From the NCBI RefSeq assembly GCF_018476905.1, contig NZ_JAHCVK010000001.1, positions 496,001 through 560,000 on the forward strand: a stretch of 64,000 nt of DNA, read 5' to 3'. This DNA is from Geomobilimonas luticola. Its GTDB lineage: Bacteria; Desulfobacterota; Desulfuromonadia; Geobacterales; Geobacteraceae. Positions 8,258-16,611 of the stretch are shown piece after piece. The notes below the pieces were generated by a model. The model did no database searches. It was not told the DNA's origin and saw only the letters and a program-made list of their open reading frames with translations. The translations under genes were made by a program, and so were the position numbers. Numbering within the stretch: position 1 is the stretch's first letter; each line of letters starts with the position of its first letter.

Positions 8258-8491
8258 TCACTCGCCCAGGGATATGTGACGATAAGGGTGCAAAATGACG
8301 CCGTTCGAGGGGATATGGTTCGTTCCTTCCAAGTCAGGATGCGGTTCCTTCTGCAGGGGATCGCGGCAAGCGCGCATGAGTCCGTCCGATCCCCAGAAGG
8401 CGATGACTTCCCGCTCTTCGATCAGATAGTCCAGGGCGGTGGAAGGGACAAACCCGTTGGATCCATTGGTGTACACGACGGGGATCAGCAT
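8258..8491 (-). CDS. Small hypothetical protein of a Geobacter-type family
   Basis: A 77-residue protein starts MLIPVVYTNG and continues with LDYLIEEREVIAFWGSDGLM. This resembles short Geobacter hypothetical proteins with a MLxPxVYxDG start and a central IxFxRSxGW-like strand; that recollection is the only basis for the family call. The ATG has a strong AAGGAGCG site 7 bp upstream, and a fitting promoter (8521-8549) precedes it. It appears soluble. No function is known. Confidence 0.65.
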   Translation of the reverse strand: MLIPVVYTNGSNGFVPSTALDYLIEEREVIAFWGSDGLMRACRDPLQKEPHPDLEGTNHIPSNGVILHPYRHISLGE

Positions 8492-8520
8492 GTTCGACGC
8501 TCCTTGTTGGCAGTGTCTTA

Positions 8521-8549
8521 GTGATACTTAATTTTGCGCGCCAATGCAA
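8521..8549 (-). promoter_or_regulatory. Promoter for the small minus-strand gene
   Basis: Read on the minus strand, TTGCAT and TATCAC are separated by 17 bp, about 30 bp before the gene's start. It is back-to-back with the plus-strand promoter at 8575. Confidence 0.5.
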
Positions 8550-8574
8550 CCCAATTTTTGGGGTGCCGGTCTGT

Positions 8575-8603
8575 TTGACAGACACCGCAGTGGCGGGTAT
8601 CAT
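8575..8603 (+). promoter_or_regulatory. Sigma-70 type promoter for the thioesterase gene
   Basis: A consensus -35 TTGACA (8575-8580) is followed after 17 bp by TATCAT (8598-8603), giving a start point near 8610. This rules against the upstream TTG start at 8612 and supports ATG 8639. Confidence 0.65.
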
Positions 8604-8638
8604 CAACGCAGTTGGGAAATCCACGGGAAACGGCAGCC

Positions 8639-9697
8639 ATGAGTCCAGACGAGCCATCAGTGAAACATGACGAAACCTTGACACCGCACGACACACGGTA
8701 TCTGCTGGTCCTCCCCTTTTCAACAGATCCTGTCCTGGCACGGCGCTTCCTTGCCACCGACCGGGACGTGGTTGGCAACATCCGCTTCGGCAAGCTGCTC
8801 GAAACCCTCGACAAGGTGGCGGAGAACACTGCCCTGTCCTACGTCAACAGGTTCTATCCCGATGCCAGGGTTGTCACTGCCGCTATTGACAGCGTGGTGG
8901 TGCGACACCCTGCCGACACGAGGCACGATCTGGTCTTTTCGGCCCAGATCAACCATGTGGGGAAATCGTCCCTCGAGGTCGGCATCCGGATCGAACACCT
9001 GGGGCCGGGGTCGGGACACGTGGCGACCGCCTACTTCACCATGGTGGCCCGCTCAACCGAAGGGGGCCAGGGGCGGAGCCTCACCCTGCCGCCGCTCGCC
9101 TACGAACTCGACACCGAGAAGAAGCGGTACGAAAAGGCCAACCAGCGGCGGCAGGCGTACCGGGAGAGCCTGGCAAAGGCCGAGGAGATGCCGTCACTCG
9201 ACGAATACCTGCTCCTCAAGGGGCTGCACAAGCAACAGGAAGCCGAAGGTTTCAGCGGCATCCGCGCCAGTGCTCTCGTGCTGCACTCAACCCAGCGGGC
9301 CTACCCCGAACAGGAAAATGTTCCGAAAACCATCTTCGGGGGCTATCTCGTCAGGCGGGCTTACGAACTGGCCGCCCTGGCCGCCGAGATGGTTGCCCCG
9401 GACCGGGTGGTGCCGTGCCAGGTGAACCGGATCAACTTCAACCAGCCGGTGCTCCTCGGCGACCAGCTGAAGTTCACCGCCCGGGTGGTCTACACCGGCA
9501 GAACGACCATCACCGTCCAGTCGGACATCGAGCGGTTCAGCCGGGGGGTCGGCGACAAGGCGCTCTCCAACTCCTGCCTCTTCACCTTCAGAAACGTCGA
9601 TGCCACCATGCAGCCCCAGCCGGTGCCGTTCATCTACCCGGTAACCTATGACGAGGACGCCCGCTTCCTGAATGCCTATCGTCAGCGGATCGACTGA
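8639..9697 (+). CDS. Acyl-CoA thioesterase, double-hotdog type
   Basis: This 352-residue protein contains two hotdog domains, about residues 25-160 and 200-325, as in ACOT9-like acyl-CoA hydrolases. The first contains NIRFGKLLETLDKVAENTA and the second GGYLVRRAYELAALAAEM, the long central helices of hotdog folds. Strand signatures follow as VRHPADTRHDLVF and FTARVVYTGRTTITVQ. It would cleave acyl-CoA to free acid and CoA in the cytoplasm. I prefer ATG 8639 over TTG 8612 because of the promoter position, although the SD is weak. It stands alone. Confidence 0.82.
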   Translation: MSPDEPSVKHDETLTPHDTRYLLVLPFSTDPVLARRFLATDRDVVGNIRFGKLLETLDKVAENTALSYVNRFYPDARVVTAAIDSVVVRHPADTRHDLVFSAQINHVGKSSLEVGIRIEHLGPGSGHVATAYFTMVARSTEGGQGRSLTLPPLAYELDTEKKRYEKANQRRQAYRESLAKAEEMPSLDEYLLLKGLHKQQEAEGFSGIRASALVLHSTQRAYPEQENVPKTIFGGYLVRRAYELAALAAEMVAPDRVVPCQVNRINFNQPVLLGDQLKFTARVVYTGRTTITVQSDIERFSRGVGDKALSNSCLFTFRNVDATMQPQPVPFIYPVTYDEDARFLNAYRQRID

Positions 9698-9736
9698 GTC
9701 CGATCTGGCCGCAGGGTGGTGGTTTCAGGTAATAGA

Positions 9737-9765
9737 TTGACTTCCGGGGGAAAGTCATCTATGGT
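9737..9765 (+). promoter_or_regulatory. Candidate promoter for the small exported basic protein
   Basis: TTGACT (9737-9742) and TATGGT (9760-9765) are separated by 17 bp. The -35 is good and the -10 moderate. Confidence 0.4.
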
Positions 9766-9855
9766 CAATCCATATATCACCATGTGATAACTACTGACCC
9801 ATCCGCACGATCGATTCATGGTGCGGATATACCAGCCTGGAAGGAGAAACCTGAG

Positions 9856-10095
9856 ATGAAGAAAGTACTTGCCAGCATTGTAGGTGTCCTTGCAACCGCC
9901 AGCTTCGCCGTGGCCGGCGTCGGTGTCGGCGTCGATGTCGCCACCCCCAACGTGAGGGTGCAGGTCGGCACCCCCCAGCCCCCGCCCGTGACCGTTGTGC
10001 ATCAGGATACGGTCATCGTCAAGGAGAAAAAGGACAACGGCAAGCACAAGGGACACTACAAGAAGCACAAGAAACACAAGAAGCATAAAGATTGA
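9856..10095 (+). CDS. Small exported protein with Lys/His-rich tail
   Basis: This 79-residue protein begins with a signal peptide (MKKVLASIVGVLATASFAVAG). A Gly/Val-rich mature segment and a Pro-rich stretch follow. The last 25 residues are almost only Lys, His and Asp (GKHKGHYKKHKKHKKHKD). The tail could bind metal or an acidic polymer at the cell surface; that is inference. AAGGAG at 9840 fixes ATG 9856. A terminator lies 30 bp after the stop, so it is a single-gene transcript. Confidence 0.75.
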   Translation: MKKVLASIVGVLATASFAVAGVGVGVDVATPNVRVQVGTPQPPPVTVVHQDTVIVKEKKDNGKHKGHYKKHKKHKKHKD

Positions 10096-10126
10096 TCCGG
10101 ACCCCGCCGGTTCATCGCCCAAATGC

Positions 10127-10152
10127 AAAAAGCCCGCTCGTGCGGGCTTTTT
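10127..10152 (+). terminator. Terminator, possibly bidirectional
   Basis: AAAAAGCCCGC, a short loop and GCGGGCTTTTTT form a symmetric hairpin flanked by A and T runs, so it can end transcription from both sides. Confidence 0.85.
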
Positions 10153-10248
10153 GCTGTGCGGCCTGTTGGATAACCTTCTCGTCCCCGGCGGATTGCCGAA
10201 TCGAGAAACATTCTGCCGGGGGAGTGGAGTTCTCCCTTCATCCCCTGC

Positions 10249-11205
10249 TCAGAAGGCGTAGGTGAACTTGACCCAGAGGTTCTCCCCCTCGGGGCGGTTC
10301 TTCGCTTCCGTCTCGAACTGGTACTTGGCGCTGAGGGCCATGTTCCGATAGTCGAACTTGAGCGCGGGACCGGCGGCAAACACCCGTCCTTTGTTGTCCC
10401 TGACCTTCACGCCGTTCGCCTCGTCGTCGGTCACCTGCTGGTAGTAGTAACCCGCCAGGCCGAAACTGAAACTCTCTATTTTCTTGGCGAGGGTGTAGTC
10501 CAGGTGAAATTCCTGGCCGGAGAGATAGTTCGTCGTCCCCGGAGGGGTCAGCCTGCTCGCATCGTCGTTCCGGGTGTTGAAGTCGTACATGAGCTTCGCC
10601 GACGCCTCCAGGCCGTTATCGGAAACGTAGGTGCCGGCGATGATCGGTTCGAAGGTCCAGTAGTTCCTCCCCACATTGGCCAGACGGTCCTTGTCGTAGC
10701 TTCCCGTGGGGATGTAGATGTCGATGCCCGTTGCGGCATGCCAGTTCTTGCCGTGCCAGGAGAGGATGAAGGGGTCGACGATGATGTCCCCCAGCCCCGC
10801 ATCGGTGCGGTTGCCGAGGGGGGTGCTGGTTTTCACGCTGACGTTCATGACGGGGACGAAGACGTGGAACCCCCAGAATCCGCCGAGGACCTGCCGGTCG
10901 GTGATATGGATGAAACGGAGCACGTCGGCGACCACGTTCAGCTTGAAGCCGGGGATGGCGCTGCTGCCGTGGTTGTTCGTAAACTTGTCGGCGGAGTAGT
11001 AATCCACATAGTTGATGAAGTAGGTGCCGGGGGGCGGCACTGCCCCGGACATGAAGTCTTCCGCCCCGTTGGGGTAAGCGCCCCCCCCTCCCTCGGTGGC
11101 ATGGGCTGTGGCACCCGTCATCCCCGTCACGCAGAGTGCGGCCAACAGCACCAGCGCCCGACGCAGCCTTCGTCCCTTCCCCTCTCCGAACCTTTCCTGA
11201 GTCAT
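10249..11205 (-). CDS. Outer-membrane SphA/phenol-MetA-like transporter
   Basis: The product is a 318-residue beta-barrel-like protein with an N-terminal signal peptide (RRALVLLAALCVTGMTGATAHA). It has repeated amphipathic strands and the typical outer-membrane C-terminus LWVKFTYAF ending in Phe. The PPGTYFINYVDYYSADKF and LGDIIVDPFILSWHGKNWHAATGIDIYIPTGSYD segments match the SphA / phenol MetA degradation family, whose members are proposed channels for hydrophobic substrates. ATG 11205 has GGGAGGAGGGG just upstream; the frame is open further, but that extension precedes the SD. No catabolic genes are adjacent. Confidence 0.82.
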   Translation of the reverse strand: MTQERFGEGKGRRLRRALVLLAALCVTGMTGATAHATEGGGGAYPNGAEDFMSGAVPPPGTYFINYVDYYSADKFTNNHGSSAIPGFKLNVVADVLRFIHITDRQVLGGFWGFHVFVPVMNVSVKTSTPLGNRTDAGLGDIIVDPFILSWHGKNWHAATGIDIYIPTGSYDKDRLANVGRNYWTFEPIIAGTYVSDNGLEASAKLMYDFNTRNDDASRLTPPGTTNYLSGQEFHLDYTLAKKIESFSFGLAGYYYQQVTDDEANGVKVRDNKGRVFAAGPALKFDYRNMALSAKYQFETEAKNRPEGENLWVKFTYAF

Positions 11206-11338
11206 TTGTCCCCTCCTCCCTGTGATCAAAAAATGACATGCCCGTGCAACCTTTCCCATCGGAAACGGACAGCCGGCACCGTCAACGGCGCCTTCCCTCG
11301 TCTACCCCTCGGGAAGGACCGGTTTTATGGTGGAATGA

Positions 11339-12532
11339 TTATGCCGGTTTGTCAAGAGAATGCCATGGTATCCGGTTTGATTTCAGCTCGTTCAGCGGAT
11401 AGAACGTGCCGCGCCAGTGGATGCCCCCCTGCCGGAGGTTCAGCAGCATGGTTCGCAACAGGATGAAGACGAACAGGGACGCCGTCAGGGGGTAGCCGAT
11501 GGCATGCCACGGTCGGGCATGGTGAAAGCGGGCGCTGTCGGCGACCACCAGCGTGATCAGGACCGCCGTGGCCAGGTATGCTCCCTGCACCGCGCCGCGG
11601 GTCAGGAAAACGGCCGCAAAGGGCCAGATGCTGCACAGCGCAAGGAGCGACGAACCCGCCAGCACCAGGGGGATGCTGTAGTCCGTCCCGGAAAAGGCGT
11701 TCTTCTCCAGCCCCCTGATCACTTCGCGCAGCGATGCATACCACTCCACCGTCATGAACTCGGGAGCGTAGGCCACGTCCTGGCGAAAACCAGCCCGTTT
11801 GATGATCTTTCCCAGCTTGATGTCGTCATCGGGACGGAGGCGGATGGTCTCGTGTCCCCCCACCTGCCGGTAGGCGGAGGTCCTGACCAGATTGAATGCG
11901 CCGATGCCGATATGGCAGCGGCTTTTGGGGTCCCGGGCCTTCCAGGGGCGTGAGAAGAGAGAAAAGAAGACGATGAAGGCGGTTCCGAACATCTCCAGGA
12001 AGGTGGTCGGCATGCGAATGGAGGGGGTCACGGCCAGGTGGTCGAGCCGGTTGTTTTCCAGAAAGGTCACGGCGCGGGCGATCAGCGTCGGCTCCATGAC
12101 GATATCGGCGTCGGTGAACAGCAGCAGCTTCCCTCGGGCCTGACCGCTGCCGACCCACAGGGCATGGTTCTTTCCCAGCCATCCCGGTGGAAGGGCCTCC
12201 ACATGGCTCACCTTCAACCGACTGTCCGTAGTCGCCATCCCGTCCAGTATGCAACCGGTCGCGTCACCGGAGCGGTCATCCACCACGATCAGCTCGTAGT
12301 CGGGGTAGTCGAGGTGCAGCAGCGATTGCAGAGCCTCGCGGATGTTGCGCTGCTCGTTGCGGGCGGCCACGATGACGGAAACGGCGGGGGGGACGGAGGG
12401 AGGGTCGGGGGACACATCCCGCAGGGCGGCAATGGAACGGTTGCCGACCATAAGGTCGAGGGCAGCCAGCATGGTGAGGACGAGTGTCGCAACAGCGACC
12501 CAGCAGAGGGTGGTCATGGGGATATAGGACAC
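11339..12532 (-). CDS. Family 2 glycosyltransferase, membrane-bound
   Basis: This 397-residue protein has an N-terminal membrane segment (about 8-28), a GT-A domain and two or three C-terminal membrane segments (about 295-360). GT2 motifs are clear: VSVIVAARNEQRNI, the VVDDRSGDATG nucleotide site, LLFTDADI (DxD) and RPDDDIKLG. The PPGWLGKNHALW signature is shared by HpnB- and CrtQ-type enzymes that glycosylate lipids, so a lipid acceptor is likely but not proven. The start is a GTG only 4 bp from tag, with which it is probably co-transcribed. Confidence 0.82.
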   Translation of the reverse strand: MSYIPMTTLCWVAVATLVLTMLAALDLMVGNRSIAALRDVSPDPPSVPPAVSVIVAARNEQRNIREALQSLLHLDYPDYELIVVDDRSGDATGCILDGMATTDSRLKVSHVEALPPGWLGKNHALWVGSGQARGKLLLFTDADIVMEPTLIARAVTFLENNRLDHLAVTPSIRMPTTFLEMFGTAFIVFFSLFSRPWKARDPKSRCHIGIGAFNLVRTSAYRQVGGHETIRLRPDDDIKLGKIIKRAGFRQDVAYAPEFMTVEWYASLREVIRGLEKNAFSGTDYSIPLVLAGSSLLALCSIWPFAAVFLTRGAVQGAYLATAVLITLVVADSARFHHARPWHAIGYPLTASLFVFILLRTMLLNLRQGGIHWRGTFYPLNELKSNRIPWHSLDKPA

Positions 12533-12536
12533 GGGA

Positions 12537-13124
12537 TCACCCTTTTCCCCCCAGTTCGCGCCAACGGAAACAGTTCACCGTGTGGTCGTTGACCATGCCG
12601 ATAGCCTGCATGTGGGCATAGCAGATGGTGCTGCCGACGAAGCGGAAGCCGCGGCGTTTCAGGTCCCGGCTCATGGCGTCGGAAACGGTGGTGCTGCCCG
12701 GGATGTCGCTGGTGCTCCGCCAGCGGTTCTGAATCGGGTGGCCGTCCACGAAGCTCCATTGGTAGGCGTCGAAGGAGCCGAACTCCTCCCGGACCTTGAG
12801 GAAGGCCCGGGCATTGGAGATGGTCGACTCCACCTTGAGGCGGTTGCGGACGATCCCCGGGTTTGCCAGCAGTTCCGCAACCTTCGTCCCGTCGAATCGG
12901 GCCACCAGTTCGGGGTCGAAACCGGCGAAGGCGGCGCGGTAGGCCTCCCGTTTCCGGAGGATGGTGATCCAGGAAAGCCCTGCCTGGGCTCCTTCCAGGG
13001 TCAGGAACTCGAACAGCAGCCGGTCGTCGTGGACCGGCACCCCCCATTCCCGGTCGTGGTAGGCCTGGTAGAGCGGGTCGGTGCCGGGCCAGGCACAGCG
13101 CTCGATGATCTGAACATGTTCCAT
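12537..13124 (-). CDS. tag: DNA-3-methyladenine glycosylase I
   Basis: This 195-residue protein has the full TagI pattern: RCAWPGTDPLYQAYHDREWGVP at residues 9-30, then LLFEFLTLEGAQAGLSWITIL and ICYAHMQAIGMVNDH near 165-180. Cys and His residues at both ends (RCAW, YHDREWG, NDHTVNCF) supply the zinc site. The enzyme removes 3-methyladenine from alkylated DNA. GAGGAG sits 7 bp before the ATG. The glycosyltransferase follows 4 bp later in the same transcript. Confidence 0.93.
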   Translation of the reverse strand: MEHVQIIERCAWPGTDPLYQAYHDREWGVPVHDDRLLFEFLTLEGAQAGLSWITILRKREAYRAAFAGFDPELVARFDGTKVAELLANPGIVRNRLKVESTISNARAFLKVREEFGSFDAYQWSFVDGHPIQNRWRSTSDIPGSTTVSDAMSRDLKRRGFRFVGSTICYAHMQAIGMVNDHTVNCFRWRELGGKG

Positions 13125-13157
13125 GGTGTTCTCCTCGTTTCCGCAGGTGCAAGGATG

Positions 13158-14315
13158 TCAGTGTACCGTTGTCTGGCCGGTCCCGGCGGGGAGGCGGATG
13201 AACTGGGCCAGGATCAGGGAGACCATCCCCAGGGCGGCACCGCCGATAAAGGGGATCCGGTAGTCGATCATCCAGAGGTACCCCCCCAGGGCCGGGAGGA
13301 AGACGGCGGCGATGTGGTTGATGGTGAAGCCGACGGCGGTGGTGGGGGCGATGTCCTCGTGGTCGGCGATCTTCTGGAAGTAGGTTCGGATGGCCACGGC
13401 GAAGTTGAAGAGGATGGAGTCGATGATGTACATGGCAGCCACCATCCCCTTGGAGGTGGCGTAGGCATAGGTGAGGAAGATCGCCACGACGCCGATGTAC
13501 TCCATGGAGCAGAGGAGCCGCTCGCCGAAGGCGTTGATGGCCCGGCCGATGAGGGGGTTGACGAACCAGTTGATGGCATTGTTGACGAGGAAGAGGATGG
13601 TCATCTCCCGCACCGAGAAGTGGAAGAGCTTCACCAGGAGAAAGATTGAGAAGACCATGAATATCTGCCGCCGGGCGCCAGACATGAAGGTGAGGGCATA
13701 GTAGAGCCAGTAGCGCCGTTTCAGGAACATCCGAAGACGCTGGGGGGGGATGCTCTCGTGGGTCGGGTCCTGGAACAGAGCCCAGATGCCCAGGCAGAAG
13801 ACCACACTCCCCACCGCCAGGAACATCCCCCGGTATCCCAGGAATCCCCCCATGATCCAGATGGCCCCGGCGGCGACGATGCTGGAGATGGCCGCCAGGC
13901 TCCGCAGTTTCCCCATCACCAGGGGGGAGAGGTGGGTGGAGAAGTACTGGAGGGTGAGGGACTGGTTGGTGGTTTCGTAGTAGTGGAAGCCGAAGCTCAT
14001 GACCAGGGAGGTGAGGGCCACGCCGACGAAGGAGGGGAAGAAGCCGGTCAGGGCGACGCCGATGCCGAGCAGCGCGATGGAGAGCGCCGACAGGCGGTGC
14101 TCACGGACCACCATCATCACGTAGACGGCGGTCAGGGCCAGAAAGCCGGGAATCTCCCGCACCGACTGGATGATGCCGATGTGTTTCCCCTCCAGGTGCA
14201 CCGCTTCCACGGCGAAGTTGTTGATGAGGATGGCGTACCCCTGCAGGCCGACCATGGAGGCGGCGGTGAGGACGGCAAGGAAACGGAACATCGGTTTCTG
14301 GTGGGCTTCGAACAT
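13158..14315 (-). CDS. MFS transporter
   Basis: This 385-residue protein has about 12 hydrophobic segments and the MFS fold. It is of the group with long soluble loops and few charged motifs (LQGYAILINNFAVEAVHLEG; FGFHYYETTNQSLTLQYF; SPLVMGKLRSLAAISSIVAAG). The frame extends to 14420, but AGGAAAG upstream of ATG 14315 and the basic, low-hydrophobicity extension favour this start. It lies 33 bp from tag on the same strand. The substrate is unknown. Confidence 0.8.
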   Translation of the reverse strand: MFEAHQKPMFRFLAVLTAASMVGLQGYAILINNFAVEAVHLEGKHIGIIQSVREIPGFLALTAVYVMMVVREHRLSALSIALLGIGVALTGFFPSFVGVALTSLVMSFGFHYYETTNQSLTLQYFSTHLSPLVMGKLRSLAAISSIVAAGAIWIMGGFLGYRGMFLAVGSVVFCLGIWALFQDPTHESIPPQRLRMFLKRRYWLYYALTFMSGARRQIFMVFSIFLLVKLFHFSVREMTILFLVNNAINWFVNPLIGRAINAFGERLLCSMEYIGVVAIFLTYAYATSKGMVAAMYIIDSILFNFAVAIRTYFQKIADHEDIAPTTAVGFTINHIAAVFLPALGGYLWMIDYRIPFIGGAALGMVSLILAQFIRLPAGTGQTTVH

Positions 14316-14516
14316 GGAAGGGACTTTCCTGGCGGATAGGGTGCTGCCAATCCTATAGCGTAACCGGGGGGGAGGCAAGCAGAAAAGGAGGGTGGTGGCG
14401 CTGCATTTTTCGCTTCGCATCGGGGGCGATCCGGGGGTATGCTAAGACTCTTGCGGGGAAGGGGGAGATGGGGACGTGACGGGCAAGGTTCGGAAAATGT
14501 GCACGGCAGGTGTATC

Positions 14517-15755
14517 GTGTCAGTGAATGGTGAAGGGATGCATCCGACACACCGCCAGGGGATACAACTCCTCGTCTGCTGCGGGATCGGTTTTCTCTGC
14601 TTTTTCGGTGCCTACATGCGCATACCGGTACTCCCCCTGTTCGCCGCGTCCCTCGGAGCCACCCCCTCCCAGATCGGGATGATCAACGCCGCCTTCATGC
14701 TCTCCGCCGGCCTCCTTGCCATCCCCTCGGGGCTCCTCTCCGACCGGATCGGCCAGTGGCCGATGCTGCTGGCGGGACTTCTGACCATCGCCTGTTCCTC
14801 GCTCCTGATCCCGTTCTGTTCCGGGCCGCTGACCATGGGAGGCGTCTACCTCCTCTTCGGTGCCGGCCTGGCAGCCTTTGCTCCCACCATGATGTCGTAC
14901 GTGGCGAATATCACCCCTCCGTCGCACCTGGGACGGGCGTACAGCTTCTACACCACGGCGGTCTACCTCGGCATGACCGTCGGTCCGGCCGTCGGCGGCT
15001 TCCTTGGCCGAGCTTGGGGTCTCGGACGGGTATTCTGGGCCTCCGGCGGGACGGTGCTCCTGGCGCTCCCCTTCATGCTGGCGTTCCTCTCCCGTGCCGA
15101 CTCCCGCCCCTTTCCCGAGCGGGAGCATCCCTCCGTCTGGCGCGCTGTCACCGCACTTATGGGGAACCACCGGTTCGTCGCCTCCCTCGTCGGCACCCTG
15201 GGGGGGTGCTTCGGCTTCGGGATGTTCGTCTCCTTCCTCCCCCTGCACGCCAGGGCGGAGGGGCTCAATGCGGGACACGTGGGGATGGTGTTCGGGATGC
15301 AGGCGCTGGCCAACGTCCTGTTGCGGATCCCCCTGGGGCGTCTGAGCGACCGGCTCAACCGCGGTACCATGTCGACGTGGGGGCTGGCCCTCTTGGGGGT
15401 GAGCCTCGGGACGGTCGGGACCTTCAGCGGGCTGGTGCCGCTTGCGGCCTGCGCTGCCGTGGTCGGCGCGGGGATGGGGGTGAGCTTCACCGCGCTCGGG
15501 GCACTGGTGGCCGAGGTTGTCTCCCGGGAGGAGCGGGGGCTGGCCCTCGGGGTATACAACAGCTGCATCTACCTGGGGATGATGGTCAGTTCGGCCACCA
15601 TGGGGGGAGTCATCCACCATGTCGGTTTCGGGTGGGGATTCGCCGTGGCGGGCGGGGGGACGCTGCTGGCGACGCTGCTGTTCCATGCCGGATTCCGGCG
15701 GGCGACCCGTGCCCATCGCGCACGCACTCAGGATTCTCCGGCGAATGCCCCTTGA
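14517..15755 (+). CDS. MFS transporter
   Basis: This is a major facilitator protein of about 412 residues with 12 membrane segments. It carries the loop 2-3 motif GLLSDRIGQWPML and a second GRLSDRLNRGTM in the C-terminal half, which is diagnostic for the superfamily. The start is uncertain: GTG 14517 follows GCAGGTG, GTG 14523 and ATG 14538 are also in frame, and the frame itself opens at 14439. It is divergent from the preceding MFS gene. The cargo cannot be told; the compact loops suggest a small-molecule exporter. Confidence 0.8.
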   Translation: MSVNGEGMHPTHRQGIQLLVCCGIGFLCFFGAYMRIPVLPLFAASLGATPSQIGMINAAFMLSAGLLAIPSGLLSDRIGQWPMLLAGLLTIACSSLLIPFCSGPLTMGGVYLLFGAGLAAFAPTMMSYVANITPPSHLGRAYSFYTTAVYLGMTVGPAVGGFLGRAWGLGRVFWASGGTVLLALPFMLAFLSRADSRPFPEREHPSVWRAVTALMGNHRFVASLVGTLGGCFGFGMFVSFLPLHARAEGLNAGHVGMVFGMQALANVLLRIPLGRLSDRLNRGTMSTWGLALLGVSLGTVGTFSGLVPLAACAAVVGAGMGVSFTALGALVAEVVSREERGLALGVYNSCIYLGMMVSSATMGGVIHHVGFGWGFAVAGGGTLLATLLFHAGFRRATRAHRARTQDSPANAP

Positions 15756-15776
15756 CTTCATTTCGGGAGTTTATTT

Positions 15777-16532
15777 ATGACATGGTACGTAAAAGTGCTG
15801 GCAGTAGTGTTCCTGCTCATAGGCTGCACGACGGGATGCGCGCCGTCCGCCAAGGTAGTGCGGGTCGGTGGTGAGGAGGCGGCCATCAGCGGCTTTGTCC
15901 TGCCGGCGAAGGAGACGTTCGAGGAGGAGAACGAAGGGATTACCCTGGAGATCGTCCGGAGCGCACCGGGGAACGAACTTGCCGACCTGTCGAACGGGAC
16001 AGTGGATGCCGTGGTGTCGGTACGGTCCCTTTCCGACCTGCTGCATGCCTATGGGGAAGAAAAGATGGTTGATTCTGCCACCCTCCGGAGCACCGGCGTG
16101 GGCAAGAACGATATGGTCATTTTTCTCAACAGGAAAAACAACGTGAAACGGCTGTCGAAGAAGCAACTCAAGACCATATTCGCGGGCAGGGTCACCAACT
16201 GGAAACAGCTCAAAGGGGCCAACAGAGGGATTGTGGTGGTCTGGAACCTTTCTGCGGAAGCGGAGAACACCATGTTCATCAAGGATATCCTCGGCGATGC
16301 GCCGTTTGCGCCGAAACTGCTCACCGTCAACAGCTACGACGAGGTGCGGAAGCTGGTCATGGAGACTCCGGGAGCCATTGGTATCGCCCCTTCCGGCTAC
16401 ATTGCCGCCGGGATAAGGGTGCCGAAGGCTCCGGTGGTTTCGTCGCCGGTCATCGTGGTGACCAGGGGGGAGCCGACGCCGAACGTGAAGAAGTTGACGG
16501 ATATTCTGAAAGATATGGCTTTGCTTCAGTAG
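15777..16532 (+). CDS. PstS-like phosphate/oxyanion-binding lipoprotein
   Basis: A 251-residue exported protein has a lipobox-like region (FLLIGCTTGC, Cys17 or Cys21) and a PBP-like fold (KVVRVGGEEAAISGFVLPAKETFEEENEGI, later RLSKKQLKTIFAGRVTNWKQL). The KTIFxGxxTNWxxL motif is typical of PstS-family binding proteins. No permease or ATPase genes accompany it, so it may be an orphan sensor or scavenger. ATG 15777 follows GGGAG. The start lies 21 bp after the MFS stop, so co-transcription is likely. Confidence 0.78.
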   Translation: MTWYVKVLAVVFLLIGCTTGCAPSAKVVRVGGEEAAISGFVLPAKETFEEENEGITLEIVRSAPGNELADLSNGTVDAVVSVRSLSDLLHAYGEEKMVDSATLRSTGVGKNDMVIFLNRKNNVKRLSKKQLKTIFAGRVTNWKQLKGANRGIVVVWNLSAEAENTMFIKDILGDAPFAPKLLTVNSYDEVRKLVMETPGAIGIAPSGYIAAGIRVPKAPVVSSPVIVVTRGEPTPNVKKLTDILKDMALLQ

Positions 16533-16553
16533 GGGGGAAGACTCCGATCTCCG

Positions 16554-16562
16554 TGGTATACT
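16554..16562 (+). promoter_or_regulatory. Extended -10 promoter element
   Basis: TGGTATACT lies 50 bp before the methyltransferase start. No -35 match stands at 17 bp, consistent with an extended -10 type. Confidence 0.45.
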
Positions 16563-16611
16563 CGTAAAGCGCATCATGCGCCACATCGCTACCGACACGG
16601 AGAGTGACGCC

